Assembly: GCA_035527895.1 (NCBI GenBank)
Contig: DATKZQ010000029.1
Location: forward strand, 1 to 21,276
Source of the DNA: JADFWK01 sp035527895
Lineage (GTDB): Bacteria; Desulfobacterota; DSM-4660; Desulfatiglandales; B25-G16
Direction: 5' to 3'
DNA: 21,276 bases
The notes under the pieces were generated by a model that was not told the DNA's origin, did no database searches, and saw only the letters and a program-made list of their open reading frames with translations. The translations under genes and the position numbers were made by a program. This document shows positions 8,079-15,492 of this stretch, piece after piece. How positions within the stretch are numbered: the first letter of the stretch is position 1; every line of letters starts with the position of its first letter.

Positions 8079-8573
8079 TTAATTCCAGCATCCACCTGGA
8101 CCAGAGCCACCCCTGGACCGGCCATAACTCATGCCGGGACCATAACCTTTGCCGTATCCCCTTCCAAAACGGGCATCAGGGGAAATTTTGTGGGCTTCGA
8201 GCTCGAAATCGAGCCGATTTTGATCCATCTTTGCCCTTAGGTTACTGATCTCTTGCTGAAGAGCCTTGGCCTTTTCAGCATCCGGGTTAGCCATGTTCAA
8301 GACGCTGTTCAGTTCAGCAGCCTTGGACCGGATCTCAGTTCTCAGTTGAATGTTCTGATCGCGGAATTCTTGCTGCAGCTTGCCCAACTGGTCCCGCTGC
8401 TCCCCGGTGAGGCTGGCATCCCCGCGCTCATCCTGCCAACAGTATCCAGGACCGCTGTTCCAATCACCCCTCTGGTAGGCGTGCCTGCCCCAAGATCTGC
8501 CGTGGGCGAATACCGGAGCGGCAAGAGCAGTCGCTAGAATAAGGATGGTTGCGATTGTTAGTGTTTTTTTCAT
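8079..8573 (-). CDS. zraP: ZraP/Spy-like periplasmic metal- or stress-responsive protein
   Basis: A 164-residue exported protein. The Sec signal peptide covers residues 1-23 (MKKTLTIATILIL...APVFA), with cleavage expected before HGRSWG. The mature part has the LTGEQ motif (55-59) followed by a long helical region (about 60-125), as in the CpxP/Spy/ZraP family of periplasmic zinc-binding chaperones. It ends in a Gly/Tyr/Arg-rich tail. Single Cys residues sit near both ends (YCWQ at 45 and GGCWN at 162), with His residues close to the mature N-terminus. These may bind metal or form a disulfide. The start at 8573 is fixed by AAGGAGG about 8 nt upstream; an upstream in-frame start at 8627 falls beyond the predicted sigma-54 transcript start. 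It is transcribed divergently from a ZraSR-like pair, exactly the E. coli zra arrangement, which supports the symbol by context. Confidence 0.85.
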   Translation of the reverse strand: MKKTLTIATILILATALAAPVFAHGRSWGRHAYQRGDWNSGPGYCWQDERGDASLTGEQRDQLGKLQQEFRDQNIQLRTEIRSKAAELNSVLNMANPDAEKAKALQQEISNLRAKMDQNRLDFELEAHKISPDARFGRGYGKGYGPGMSYGRSRGGSGPGGCWN

Positions 8574-8615
8574 GTCGGTTCCTCCTTTATTATTAGTGGT
8601 TTTGCACTCTATTTG

Positions 8616-8632
8616 AGCAACGGCCATGCCAA
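8616..8632 (-). promoter_or_regulatory. Sigma-54 -24/-12 promoter of the ZraP-like gene
   Basis: The minus strand reads TTGGCATGGCCGTTGCT, almost identical to the consensus TTGGCACGN4TTGCT, with the required 10 bases between GG and GC. The predicted start is near 8605, giving a leader of about 32 nt that contains the AAGGAGG ribosome binding site. Confidence 0.85.
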
Positions 8633-8728
8633 GTGAGCGAGTAAGTTGTTAACTATTGAATATGACGTGATTATTTTGACAGCAAGTACGGATGTTGATC
8701 TATTTTCTTGCAATTGGACAAGAAAAAG

Positions 8729-8745
8729 TGGATACTAAATATCCA
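8729..8745. promoter_or_regulatory. Upstream activator palindrome 1 (TGGATA-N5-TATCCA)
   Basis: A perfect 6+6 dyad with a 5-bp spacer (CTAAA). It lies between two divergent sigma-54 promoters and is the first of two identical palindromes. It is about 132 bp upstream of the predicted zraP start and 194 bp upstream of the zraS start, the distance range usual for enhancer-binding protein sites. Binding by the ZraR-like regulator is inferred. Confidence 0.75.
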
Positions 8746-8761
8746 TTTAGCCGTACCCAAA

Positions 8762-8778
8762 TGGATAGAAAGTATCCA
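8762..8778. promoter_or_regulatory. Upstream activator palindrome 2 (TGGATA-N5-TATCCA)
   Basis: The same arms as the first palindrome with a different spacer (GAAAG), so the arms and not the spacer are conserved. The centre lies 33 bp from the first, about three helical turns, placing both on the same DNA face. It is about 165 bp upstream of the zraP start and 161 bp upstream of the zraS start. Confidence 0.75.
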
Positions 8779-8904
8779 CCAATGAGACCAAATGGGAGTC
8801 CATTGTTTGACCTGAAATTACAGAACCCGCTGGAGCGCATTCAGGTATCAGCGGGGAATATGAGGATTTATAGGGTTCTTTTCCTTAGGGTCTTCGAGGC
8901 GAGA

Positions 8905-8920
8905 TGGTACGGATCTTGCC
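8905..8920 (+). promoter_or_regulatory. Sigma-54 -24/-12 promoter of the sensor kinase operon
   Basis: TGGTACGGATCTTGCC matches TGGCACGN4TTGCW except at two positions, and has exactly 10 bases between GG (8906-8907) and GC (8918-8919). The predicted start is near 8931. This rules out the in-frame ATG at 8904 as the kinase start, because it lies inside the promoter. Confidence 0.7.
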
Positions 8921-8969
8921 CCAATATGGACCTATTATGAGAAGAGAGAGAACGCAGAAGATATCGTGG

Positions 8970-10766
8970 ATGAGCATACCTCCCTGGCTCATAGTTGGGG
9001 CAGTCATCGTACTGGTGCCGATCTTTGTGTTTTGGACGGCTCAGAATATCAGCAAACAGAAAGAGGCCACGACCCTGCTGCTCTTGGAAAAAGGAGCAGC
9101 TCTCATCAGGTCTTTTGAGGCAGGGGCCAGAACAGGGATGATGGGCACGATGGGAATGGGAGACAGTGGCTTTCAGCTTCAGAAGTTATTGATGGAAACG
9201 GCGCAACAGCCTGACATTGCCTATCTCATTGTGGCAGACCTGAGTGGTATTGTCGTGGCCCACAATGATCCGACAAGAATAGGAAGCACGTACGGGGGAG
9301 ACCGGGATCTCGTGCACATCTCCCGATCTGAAACCCTTGAGTGGCGTATTGTAGATGAGCCCGAGGGAGCAGATACCTTTGAGGTCTTCCGGCGCTTTTC
9401 TCCCAGACACGTTTACTTTAGAGGTCACCACGGTAGGATGATGAGCAGACCGTGGCGGGGTCCTATGATCAACCCAGGAGACCCACAAACTGGACCGGAA
9501 CGGATCATTTTCGTAGGACTGGATATGGGCCCCATGGAGGCGGCTAGAAAAGCGGATGCACGTCACACGGCCTTGATGGCTTTCATCCTCCTTTTGATTG
9601 GATCTGCGGCCATGGTCTCTCTCTTTCTGGCACAGGCCTACCGCTCGACGAGGAGCTCACTGAGCATGGTCAAGGCCTTTTCCGATACGGTGGTCCAAAA
9701 CATGCCTGTCGGCCTTCTGGCAATTGATGTAGCGGGTAGAATAGCTTCTTTCAATCAGACAGCAGAGGACGTGCTTCACATTTCCATCCCTGAAGCCCTG
9801 GGGAGACCGGCTGATGAAATAGTGCCCCAACAGTTGCTGGCCCTTGTTGATGAACTGGATACACAAGAGGGCGTTATCGTTAAAGAGATAGACTGGGCTT
9901 TAAAGGATGGAAGAGCTATTCCCTTGGACGTAAGCATCTCCGTGCTTGCGGAAGATCAGGGCGGCTTTTTAGGATATATTATCCTGTTTAGGGACTTGAC
10001 TGAGGTTCAAAATCTTCGAAAGGAGGTTGAAAGAAACCGGCGTCTCGCCTCTCTGGGAAGACTTGCGGCCGGAGTTGCCCATGAGATACGAAATCCCCTG
10101 AGTTCCATCAAAGGTTTTGCGACCTATTTTGGGGAGCGTTACAAGGAGATACCTGAAGACAAGAAAACCGCTGCAATCATGGTTCAGGAGGTAGAACGTC
10201 TAAACAGGGTAATCAGTCAGCTTCTAGAGTTTGCCCGCCCGGTGGCAATTATCAAGAAACCAACTTCATTGGAAACCCTGATCAAACATTCGATCAAGAT
10301 GGTTGAAGGCCAGGGCCGGGCTAAAAACATTAACATAGGCACCAGTTTTTCGCCTGGGATAGAGGATGCCTTTGTTGATCCAGATAAGATCAGCCAGGTC
10401 CTCCTGAATCTCTATTTAAACGCCATTGAGTCAATGGATCGAGGAGGAACGCTCTCAGTTGACCTTGATTGGGATGAGCGTTCCCAGATAGCAAGAATTA
10501 TTGTTACAGACACAGGGGAGGGGATCAAAGAGGAGGATTTGGCACATGTTTTCGACCCCTACTTTACGACCAAACAATCAGGAACGGGCCTGGGGCTTGC
10601 AATAGTCTATAATATCATCGAGTCCCATGGCGGTGAGATCAGAGTGGATAGCGAGCAGGGCAAGGGGACGAGCGTGACGATTCTTCTCCCGGTTTCCGCT
10701 GAAGGTAGCGAAGGCATAACAGGTGACAGAAAACAAAGGGGCCCTTCACATGAAGATGGAAAGTAG
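8970..10766 (+). CDS. zraS: ZraS-like membrane sensor histidine kinase
   Basis: About 598 residues. In order: a first membrane segment (about 7-26), a periplasmic sensor domain (27-199), a second membrane segment (about 200-222), a PAS domain (about 235-345), a HisKA domain with the phospho-acceptor His371 in GVAHEIRNPLSSIKGF, and an ATPase domain with Asn484, DTGEGI (514-519) and GTGLGLA (538-544). The periplasmic domain has a Met-rich stretch (TGMMGTMGMGDSG, 55-67) and a His/Arg/Met stretch (RHVYFRGHHGRMMSRPWRG, 146-164), plausible metal contacts. The start is uncertain: 8970 (MSIPPWL, weak AGAAG upstream) or 8937 (MRRERTQK). The ATG at 8904 is within the promoter. The 3' end overlaps the response regulator gene by 17 nt. 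Phosphotransfer to that regulator is expected. Confidence 0.88.
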   Translation: MSIPPWLIVGAVIVLVPIFVFWTAQNISKQKEATTLLLLEKGAALIRSFEAGARTGMMGTMGMGDSGFQLQKLLMETAQQPDIAYLIVADLSGIVVAHNDPTRIGSTYGGDRDLVHISRSETLEWRIVDEPEGADTFEVFRRFSPRHVYFRGHHGRMMSRPWRGPMINPGDPQTGPERIIFVGLDMGPMEAARKADARHTALMAFILLLIGSAAMVSLFLAQAYRSTRSSLSMVKAFSDTVVQNMPVGLLAIDVAGRIASFNQTAEDVLHISIPEALGRPADEIVPQQLLALVDELDTQEGVIVKEIDWALKDGRAIPLDVSISVLAEDQGGFLGYIILFRDLTEVQNLRKEVERNRRLASLGRLAAGVAHEIRNPLSSIKGFATYFGERYKEIPEDKKTAAIMVQEVERLNRVISQLLEFARPVAIIKKPTSLETLIKHSIKMVEGQGRAKNINIGTSFSPGIEDAFVDPDKISQVLLNLYLNAIESMDRGGTLSVDLDWDERSQIARIIVTDTGEGIKEEDLAHVFDPYFTTKQSGTGLGLAIVYNIIESHGGEIRVDSEQGKGTSVTILLPVSAEGSEGITGDRKQRGPSHEDGK

Positions 10767-12117
10767 CGTATTGGTTGTAGATGATGACCCCGCCCATCGA
10801 ACCATGCTGAGAACTCTTCTGACCGGGTGGGGATACGTCATCGATGAAGCTGAAGATGGTTCTACAGCGATAGAGAGGGTCCATGAGCGGGCATTTGACC
10901 TGATTTTGATGGATGTCCGAATGGTCAAAGTTTCAGGGCTTCAGGCCCTCCCCGAGATAAAGGCCTTTAATCCTGCCATACCGATTATCATCATGACTGC
11001 CTATTCATCCGTAGAAACCGCTGTGGAAGCCTTGAAAAACGGTGCCTATGACTACCTTACCAAGCCCCTCGATTTCGATGAGTTGCGGCTTGCCATGGAG
11101 CGAGCCATGGATCATAAAGAGCTCAGGGAAGAGAATCGTCTCCTACGGGAGACCCTCGGCAGTCATTTCGACAGGAGACACATCATCGGTCAGAGCCGTG
11201 CAATGGTCAGAATCTTGGAGACAGTGGCCCAGGTGGCACCCTCGGAGGCGACTGTACTGATTACCGGCGAGTCGGGAACGGGTAAGGAGATGATTGCCGG
11301 GGCGATCCATTTTAATAGCCCCAGAAAAGACGGACCCTTTGTAAAAATAAACTGCGCGGCTATCACCGAGACCCTGCTTGAATCGGAGCTTTTTGGGCAC
11401 GAGAAGGGTGCATTTACCGGAGCCTATAGACAAAAAGAGGGGCGATTTCGACAGGCACACGGTGGAAGTCTTTTTTTGGATGAGATCAGCGAGATGTCAC
11501 TCGCCATGCAGGTGAGACTATTGCGGGTACTTCAGGAGAGAGAGATCACCCGTGTTGGCGGTGAAGAGGTTATTAAGGTGGACGTGAGGATCATCGCTGC
11601 AACCAATAAGGATCTTGCCCAGGAGATCGAAGCCGGAAGATTTCGAGAGGATCTCTACTACCGGTTGAATGTCGTTGCCTTGGAAATGCCTCCTCTGCGT
11701 GAGAGAAGGGAGGATATACCGCTCTTAGCTCAACATTTCTTGGAAGCGCTTTCAAGAGACAATCGGAAAAACATCAAAGGATTCACCCCTCAGGCCATGG
11801 ATCGACTCATTAGATATGATTGGCCCGGAAATGTGAGAGAGGTTATGAATGCGGTCGAAAGGGGCGTCGTTCTCTCGCGGTCAGAGTATTTAGATGAACA
11901 AGTCCTGTCTTTGATTCCGAGAGATGAATCGTTATCCCGAGAGGTTTTGTCCCGCCATGGCGTAAATGCCGACATGCCGCTGGATGAGGTGGAAAAGGCG
12001 AGCATACTCAAGACGCTTGAGTCTGCCGGAGGGAACAAGAGCGAAGCTGCCAGGCGGCTCGGCATAACTCGGAGGACGCTGCACAAAAGGCTTAAACTCT
12101 ATGGGGTCATGAAATGA
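10750..12117 (+). CDS. zraR: ZraR-like sigma-54-dependent response regulator
   Basis: An NtrC-class activator of 455 residues. The receiver domain (about 5-120) has Asp11-13, phospho-acceptor Asp55 (LILMDVRM), Thr83 and Lys105. The AAA+ domain (about 145-370) has Walker A GESGTGKE (173-180), the sigma-54-contacting GAFTGA (220-225), Walker B GGSLFLDEI (238-246) and NVREVMNAVERGVV. A Fis-type helix-turn-helix ends the protein (SEAARRLGITRRTLHKRL, 431-448). The start at 10750 has AAAGGGG upstream; 10756 is an alternative ATG and 10723 would lie further inside the kinase gene. Overlap with the kinase gene indicates translational coupling. It probably binds the palindromes at 8729-8778 and activates both divergent sigma-54 promoters, giving autoregulation as in the E. 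coli zra system. Confidence 0.92.
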   Translation: MKMESSVLVVDDDPAHRTMLRTLLTGWGYVIDEAEDGSTAIERVHERAFDLILMDVRMVKVSGLQALPEIKAFNPAIPIIIMTAYSSVETAVEALKNGAYDYLTKPLDFDELRLAMERAMDHKELREENRLLRETLGSHFDRRHIIGQSRAMVRILETVAQVAPSEATVLITGESGTGKEMIAGAIHFNSPRKDGPFVKINCAAITETLLESELFGHEKGAFTGAYRQKEGRFRQAHGGSLFLDEISEMSLAMQVRLLRVLQEREITRVGGEEVIKVDVRIIAATNKDLAQEIEAGRFREDLYYRLNVVALEMPPLRERREDIPLLAQHFLEALSRDNRKNIKGFTPQAMDRLIRYDWPGNVREVMNAVERGVVLSRSEYLDEQVLSLIPRDESLSREVLSRHGVNADMPLDEVEKASILKTLESAGGNKSEAARRLGITRRTLHKRLKLYGVMK

Positions 12118-12133
12118 CACAGACCAGTCATGT

Positions 12134-12149
12134 TGGAACGTGGACTGCA
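12134..12149 (+). promoter_or_regulatory. Sigma-54-like promoter of the PAS-PAS-GAF kinase
   Basis: TGGAACGTGGACTGCA has 10 bases between GG (12135-12136) and GC (12147-12148). It differs from TGGCACGN4TTGCA at two positions. The predicted start is near 12160, 42 nt before the kinase ATG and 28 nt before its ribosome binding site. No copy of the TGGATA-N5-TATCCA palindrome was seen in the 200 bp upstream, so the activator may differ. Confidence 0.55.
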
Positions 12150-12201
12150 CAAATAGTGTGTATTCTCCTCATTGCTCGTGGAGGAAACGGAGGTTTTGTT
12201 C

Positions 12202-14589
12202 ATGGGTAAAAAACTCACGTACGAAGAGCTGGAACAAAAGATCAAGGAACTTGAAAAGAACGCCGCCGAGCGCCAAAAGGTGGAGCAGGCGTTACGAGAA
12301 AGCGAAAAGAGGCTTTCTGAAATCGTTCAAGGCAGTCTGATACCGACCTTTGTCATCGACAATAGGCACATCATCACCCACTGCAACAAGGCCTATGAGA
12401 AACTGAAGGGCATTAGCGCAACGGAAATGATCGGTACTCAGAAGCAGTGGACGACCTTCTACTCCCAAGCCAGGCCAACCATAGCCGATCTCGTTGTCGA
12501 TGGTGCATCACAGGAGGAGATAGCCCGGCACTATGGGGGCAAATCGCGAAAATCCGCCCTTATTGAGGGGGCATATGAGGCCGAAGATTTCTTTCCTGCT
12601 GTGGGAGAACAGGGGGAATGGCTTTACTTCGGCGCAGCGCCGCTGCGGGATGCCGAGGGCACTATCACCGGAGCAATCGAGACTATACAGGATGTTACAG
12701 AGCGCAAGGCGGCGGAGCTGGCACTCCGGAAATCCGAAAGGCGCTACCGAACCCTTCTTGATTTTGTGCCATACCCGCTTGTTATGTTCAAAAGGGACGG
12801 AAGAGTCTCCTATTTGAACCCCGAGTTCACCACGGTGTTCGGTTGGACCTTCGAAGAATTGGAAGGAAGAATCATCCCCTTTATTCCAGAAGACCTGAAA
12901 CACGAGATGGCTGAAAACATCAGGAGGCTCTTTGAGCAAAAGGTCTTTGAGCATCAGGAGACCAAGCGTCTCACAAAGGACGGTCGAGTCCTGGACGTCT
13001 CCATAAAGGTTGCCTTCTATCCCGAATCAAAAGAGGAGGAATCCGAGGTAATCCTGATTCTGAGGGATATTACGCAGGAAAAGAGGATGGCGGCTACCAA
13101 TGAAGCGATGCTTCGGATCAGCATGACCCTTCCCCAGTATCCTAACTTGGAGGACCTTTTGGATCATGTTAGCAGCGAAATTAAGCAGGTCCTCCATGTC
13201 GAGGGGGCCATTGTCATATTGCTGGACGAGGAAACGAAGGAGTTGTTTTTCCTGGGGACTGCCTATGAAGACCGAGCTACCGAGAAAAGGGCAAAGGAGA
13301 TTCGGTATCCTGCCGATAGGGGCATTTCAGGGAAAGTGATAAAAACGGGTCAACCGATCATTGTGCCTGATACGTCCAAAGAGCCTGCCTTTTACGGGCT
13401 GATAGATGAAAAAGTCGGCTTCCAATCTCGCGCTATGCTCGATGTGCCCCTGAGGAGCGGTGATAGAATTATCGGTGTTCTCTGTGCTATCAACAAAAAG
13501 GAGGGCGTTTTCGACCAGACGGATATCGACTTATTAAGCATGATAGGTGGGACCGTAGCCCTTTCTATTGAAAACGCCCGGTTTTCTGAAGACCTTAAGA
13601 AATCCTATCAGGAGGTGGCCAGCCTAAACCGGGCCAAGGATAAGGCTATTGACCATCTATCCCATGAGTTGAAGACGCCGATTGCAGTTCTCTTTGGTGC
13701 CCTGAATATTCTCACCAGAAAGCTGGAGGCCGGTCCTTATGAGACCTGGGTGCCCATCATGGAAATGGCCCACAGAAATCTGGAGCGCATAAACGAAATT
13801 CAGTATGAGGCGGAGGATATCATGGAGGATAAACACTCCAGAACCTATGGGATCTTTTCGCTACTGCTTGATGAGTGTGCGGATGAGCTGGCAGTTCTCG
13901 CTGCCGACGAGGTGGGAAAAATCTCAATTGTTGAGCGGATCAGAAATCGTATCGAGGAACTGTTCGGCCCCAAAGAGATGGTTCCACAAGAAATCCTCCT
14001 CGACGAATTTGTGAAGCAAAGACTTGAGCTCATGAAACCATCATTTTCCCACCGGAAGGTGGAAATCGTAAATTATCTTGAATCCACGCCGCCGGCATAT
14101 ATGCCCCCGGAGCCCTTGCAAAAGGTTGTTGATGGTCTGGTAAAGAATGCTATTGAAAACACTCCTGATGAGGGCATGATTGAGGTCATTGTCCATCAGA
14201 AGGGTAAGGGCTCTGAGCTGGTGGTACACGATTACGGGGTCGGCATTGTCGAAGAGGACCGAAAACGGATATTTGAAGGGTTTTTTGCAACCCAAGAAAC
14301 TATGGATTACTCTTCCAAGAGGCCGTTCGACTTCAATGCCGGCGGTAAAGGGGCCGATCTGCTTCGGATGAAGATCTTCTCCGAGCGGTATAATTTCAAG
14401 ATCGACATGACCTCTTCACGGTGTCGTTTCATACCCGAAATCAGTGATATCTGCCCCGGCAGAATCGGGGAGTGCGCCTTCTGCAAGGGCAAAGAGGATT
14501 GCTATAGTTCAGGGGGAACCACCTTTTCCCTCTATTTCCCCCCTGCCCCTGAAGGGGACGGCTCTCTATTAGTCGACAGGCCTGAATAA
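12202..14589 (+). CDS. Soluble PAS-PAS-GAF sensor histidine kinase with a cysteine-rich ATPase-domain insert
   Basis: A 795-residue cytosolic kinase without membrane segments. In order: an N-terminal coiled coil (1-40), PAS 1 (about 35-168, ending TIQDVTERKAAE), PAS 2 (about 178-297, ending LILRDITQEKRM), GAF (about 300-460), a dimerisation helix with His488 in HLSHELKTPIAVLFGALN, a long helical linker with a charged segment (540-610), and an ATPase domain with Asn649, DYGVGI (677-682) and GGKGADLL (714-721). Between the G box and the last strand it carries five cysteines at 741, 751, 758, 761 and 767 (ICPGRIGECAFCKGKEDCY), a possible metal, Fe-S or redox site. The start at 12202 follows CGGAGG with 8-nt spacing; an upstream in-frame start at 12172 lacks one. 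No cognate regulator follows, so it may feed into ZraR or a distant partner. Confidence 0.88.
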   Translation: MGKKLTYEELEQKIKELEKNAAERQKVEQALRESEKRLSEIVQGSLIPTFVIDNRHIITHCNKAYEKLKGISATEMIGTQKQWTTFYSQARPTIADLVVDGASQEEIARHYGGKSRKSALIEGAYEAEDFFPAVGEQGEWLYFGAAPLRDAEGTITGAIETIQDVTERKAAELALRKSERRYRTLLDFVPYPLVMFKRDGRVSYLNPEFTTVFGWTFEELEGRIIPFIPEDLKHEMAENIRRLFEQKVFEHQETKRLTKDGRVLDVSIKVAFYPESKEEESEVILILRDITQEKRMAATNEAMLRISMTLPQYPNLEDLLDHVSSEIKQVLHVEGAIVILLDEETKELFFLGTAYEDRATEKRAKEIRYPADRGISGKVIKTGQPIIVPDTSKEPAFYGLIDEKVGFQSRAMLDVPLRSGDRIIGVLCAINKKEGVFDQTDIDLLSMIGGTVALSIENARFSEDLKKSYQEVASLNRAKDKAIDHLSHELKTPIAVLFGALNILTRKLEAGPYETWVPIMEMAHRNLERINEIQYEAEDIMEDKHSRTYGIFSLLLDECADELAVLAADEVGKISIVERIRNRIEELFGPKEMVPQEILLDEFVKQRLELMKPSFSHRKVEIVNYLESTPPAYMPPEPLQKVVDGLVKNAIENTPDEGMIEVIVHQKGKGSELVVHDYGVGIVEEDRKRIFEGFFATQETMDYSSKRPFDFNAGGKGADLLRMKIFSERYNFKIDMTSSRCRFIPEISDICPGRIGECAFCKGKEDCYSSGGTTFSLYFPPAPEGDGSLLVDRPE

Positions 14590-14675
14590 GGGGCAGGGTG
14601 CGCTATTGCCGAGTCAAGCAGAACAAATGCTCATCATTATGCTGCGGAGCTAAGGCAATAATCGATATGGATTTC

Positions 14676-15002
14676 TCAGAACTTAAAGAGTTGCTGAATG
14701 CGCTGGGCAAGCATGATGTCTCCGCTCGCCTTGAGTTTACCGCTCAGAAAGGCCTGCATACCGTTTAGCTCCCTGTTTACTATGCCGAGCCACGTTTCGG
14801 CGGGCATGGTCAGGGTTACGTTCGGTGAGTCGTGGCTGCCCTCATTGATTTGGCAGGCTCCATCCTTGATTACGACATTCCACGTGCCTCCGCCTTCTCC
14901 GGTGATGTCGAGTTGAAAAATCGCGTCCAGGCCCTGGGCTGCGGCGGCATTGAAGGCCTCCGGCATCATACTGAAAACCTCTTTGACATCTGCTATAGCC
15001 AT
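14676..15002 (-). CDS. SCP2 sterol-binding-domain protein
   Basis: A 108-residue single-domain SCP2-like protein. Typical elements are the N-terminal helix (ADVKEVFSMMPEAFN), the strand pair around LDAIFQLDITGEGGGTWNVVIKDG, then SPNVTLTMPAETWLGIVNRELNGMQAFLSGKLKASGDIMLAQRIQQLF. The GKLKASGD segment is the family hallmark. Such proteins hold lipids or acyl-CoAs in a hydrophobic tunnel, and in anaerobic bacteria their exact ligand is unknown. The start at 15002 is fixed by AGGAGG 6-7 nt upstream; an in-frame ATG at 15029 is less likely. It is convergent with the PAS-PAS-GAF kinase, with 86 bp between and no clear shared terminator. A good sigma-70 promoter lies upstream at 15097-15125. Confidence 0.88.
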   Translation of the reverse strand: MAIADVKEVFSMMPEAFNAAAAQGLDAIFQLDITGEGGGTWNVVIKDGACQINEGSHDSPNVTLTMPAETWLGIVNRELNGMQAFLSGKLKASGDIMLAQRIQQLFKF

Positions 15003-15047
15003 GTTTTCCTCCTGAAATTGGTTGAACATGTTACGACGGCGGCATGA

Positions 15048-15074
15048 CTAACGTTTCTACCTCTGCTAACGTTT
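15048..15074. repeat. Two direct copies of CTAACGTTT
   Basis: CTAACGTTT occurs at 15048-15056 and again at 15066-15074, an 18-bp period, in the leader of the SCP2 gene. Each copy contains the palindrome AACGTT. It could be a tandem regulator site or chance. Confidence 0.35.
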
Positions 15075-15096
15075 TTCCACTCCCGTTGACAATCGG

Positions 15097-15125
15097 AGTA
15101 TAGGGCATAGGTTATAATGAGTCAA
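15097..15125 (-). promoter_or_regulatory. Sigma-70 promoter of the SCP2 gene
   Basis: On the minus strand TTGACT (15120-15125) and TATACT (15097-15102) are separated by exactly 17 nt. The transcript would start near 15090, with a leader of about 88 nt. The dyad at 15127-15150 lies directly upstream of the -35 box. Confidence 0.6.
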
Positions 15126-15126
15126 T

Positions 15127-15150
15127 AACCACTTCTCAGAAGTAGTGGTT
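15127..15150. promoter_or_regulatory. Dyad AACCACT-N10-AGTGGTT beside divergent promoter-like boxes
   Basis: A perfect 7+7 inverted repeat abuts the -35 of the minus-strand promoter. It also lies just after a plus-strand TATAAT (15113-15118), whose TTGACA (15086-15091) is 21 nt away, too far for a normal promoter. The position suits an operator. Confidence 0.4.
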
Positions 15151-15241
15151 TCATTCGAGCTGGGGGGAAGAGAGGGTAGCGGTTAGAATGATGAAAGGGG
15201 TATATAAACAGAGCCTCCGCGAATAATACTCTTTCATGGTT

Positions 15242-15271
15242 TTGACAACCCTCGAAAAACTGTGGTAGAAA
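15242..15271 (+). promoter_or_regulatory. Probable sigma-70 promoter of the ferritin-like gene
   Basis: TTGACA at 15242-15247 and an extended -10 (TGG-TAGAAA, hexamer 15266-15271) are 18 nt apart. The start would be near 15278, leaving an unusually long leader of about 215 nt before the ATG at 15493. No hairpin or riboswitch was recognised in that leader. Confidence 0.45.
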
Positions 15272-15492
15272 TATATGAAAACAGACAACTGCTCGAAGGG
15301 ATCTTTGGGAAATTTTCACAGCATGATTCCGATTGCATCGGTGACAGGATCTCTCTTAATAAAGCCGGTAAAGAGAAGAAGGAAGCGCCAGCGATGACCT
15401 GTTTTGAAAAAGTGACAAGGCTTTGTTTCTCCAGGTTTGCTGCGCGATGATGCTGAACGCTTGTCACGTAACCTATATACAAGGAGAAGAAC

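Noticed and set aside
8692..8940. 82-residue plus-strand open frame between zraP and zraS
   Set aside because: It runs through the activator palindromes and the sigma-54 promoter and has no ribosome binding site; the region is regulatory.
15262..15450. 62-residue plus-strand open frame upstream of the ferritin-like gene
   Set aside because: It starts with GTG inside the probable -10 region, lacks a ribosome binding site and has no family character.
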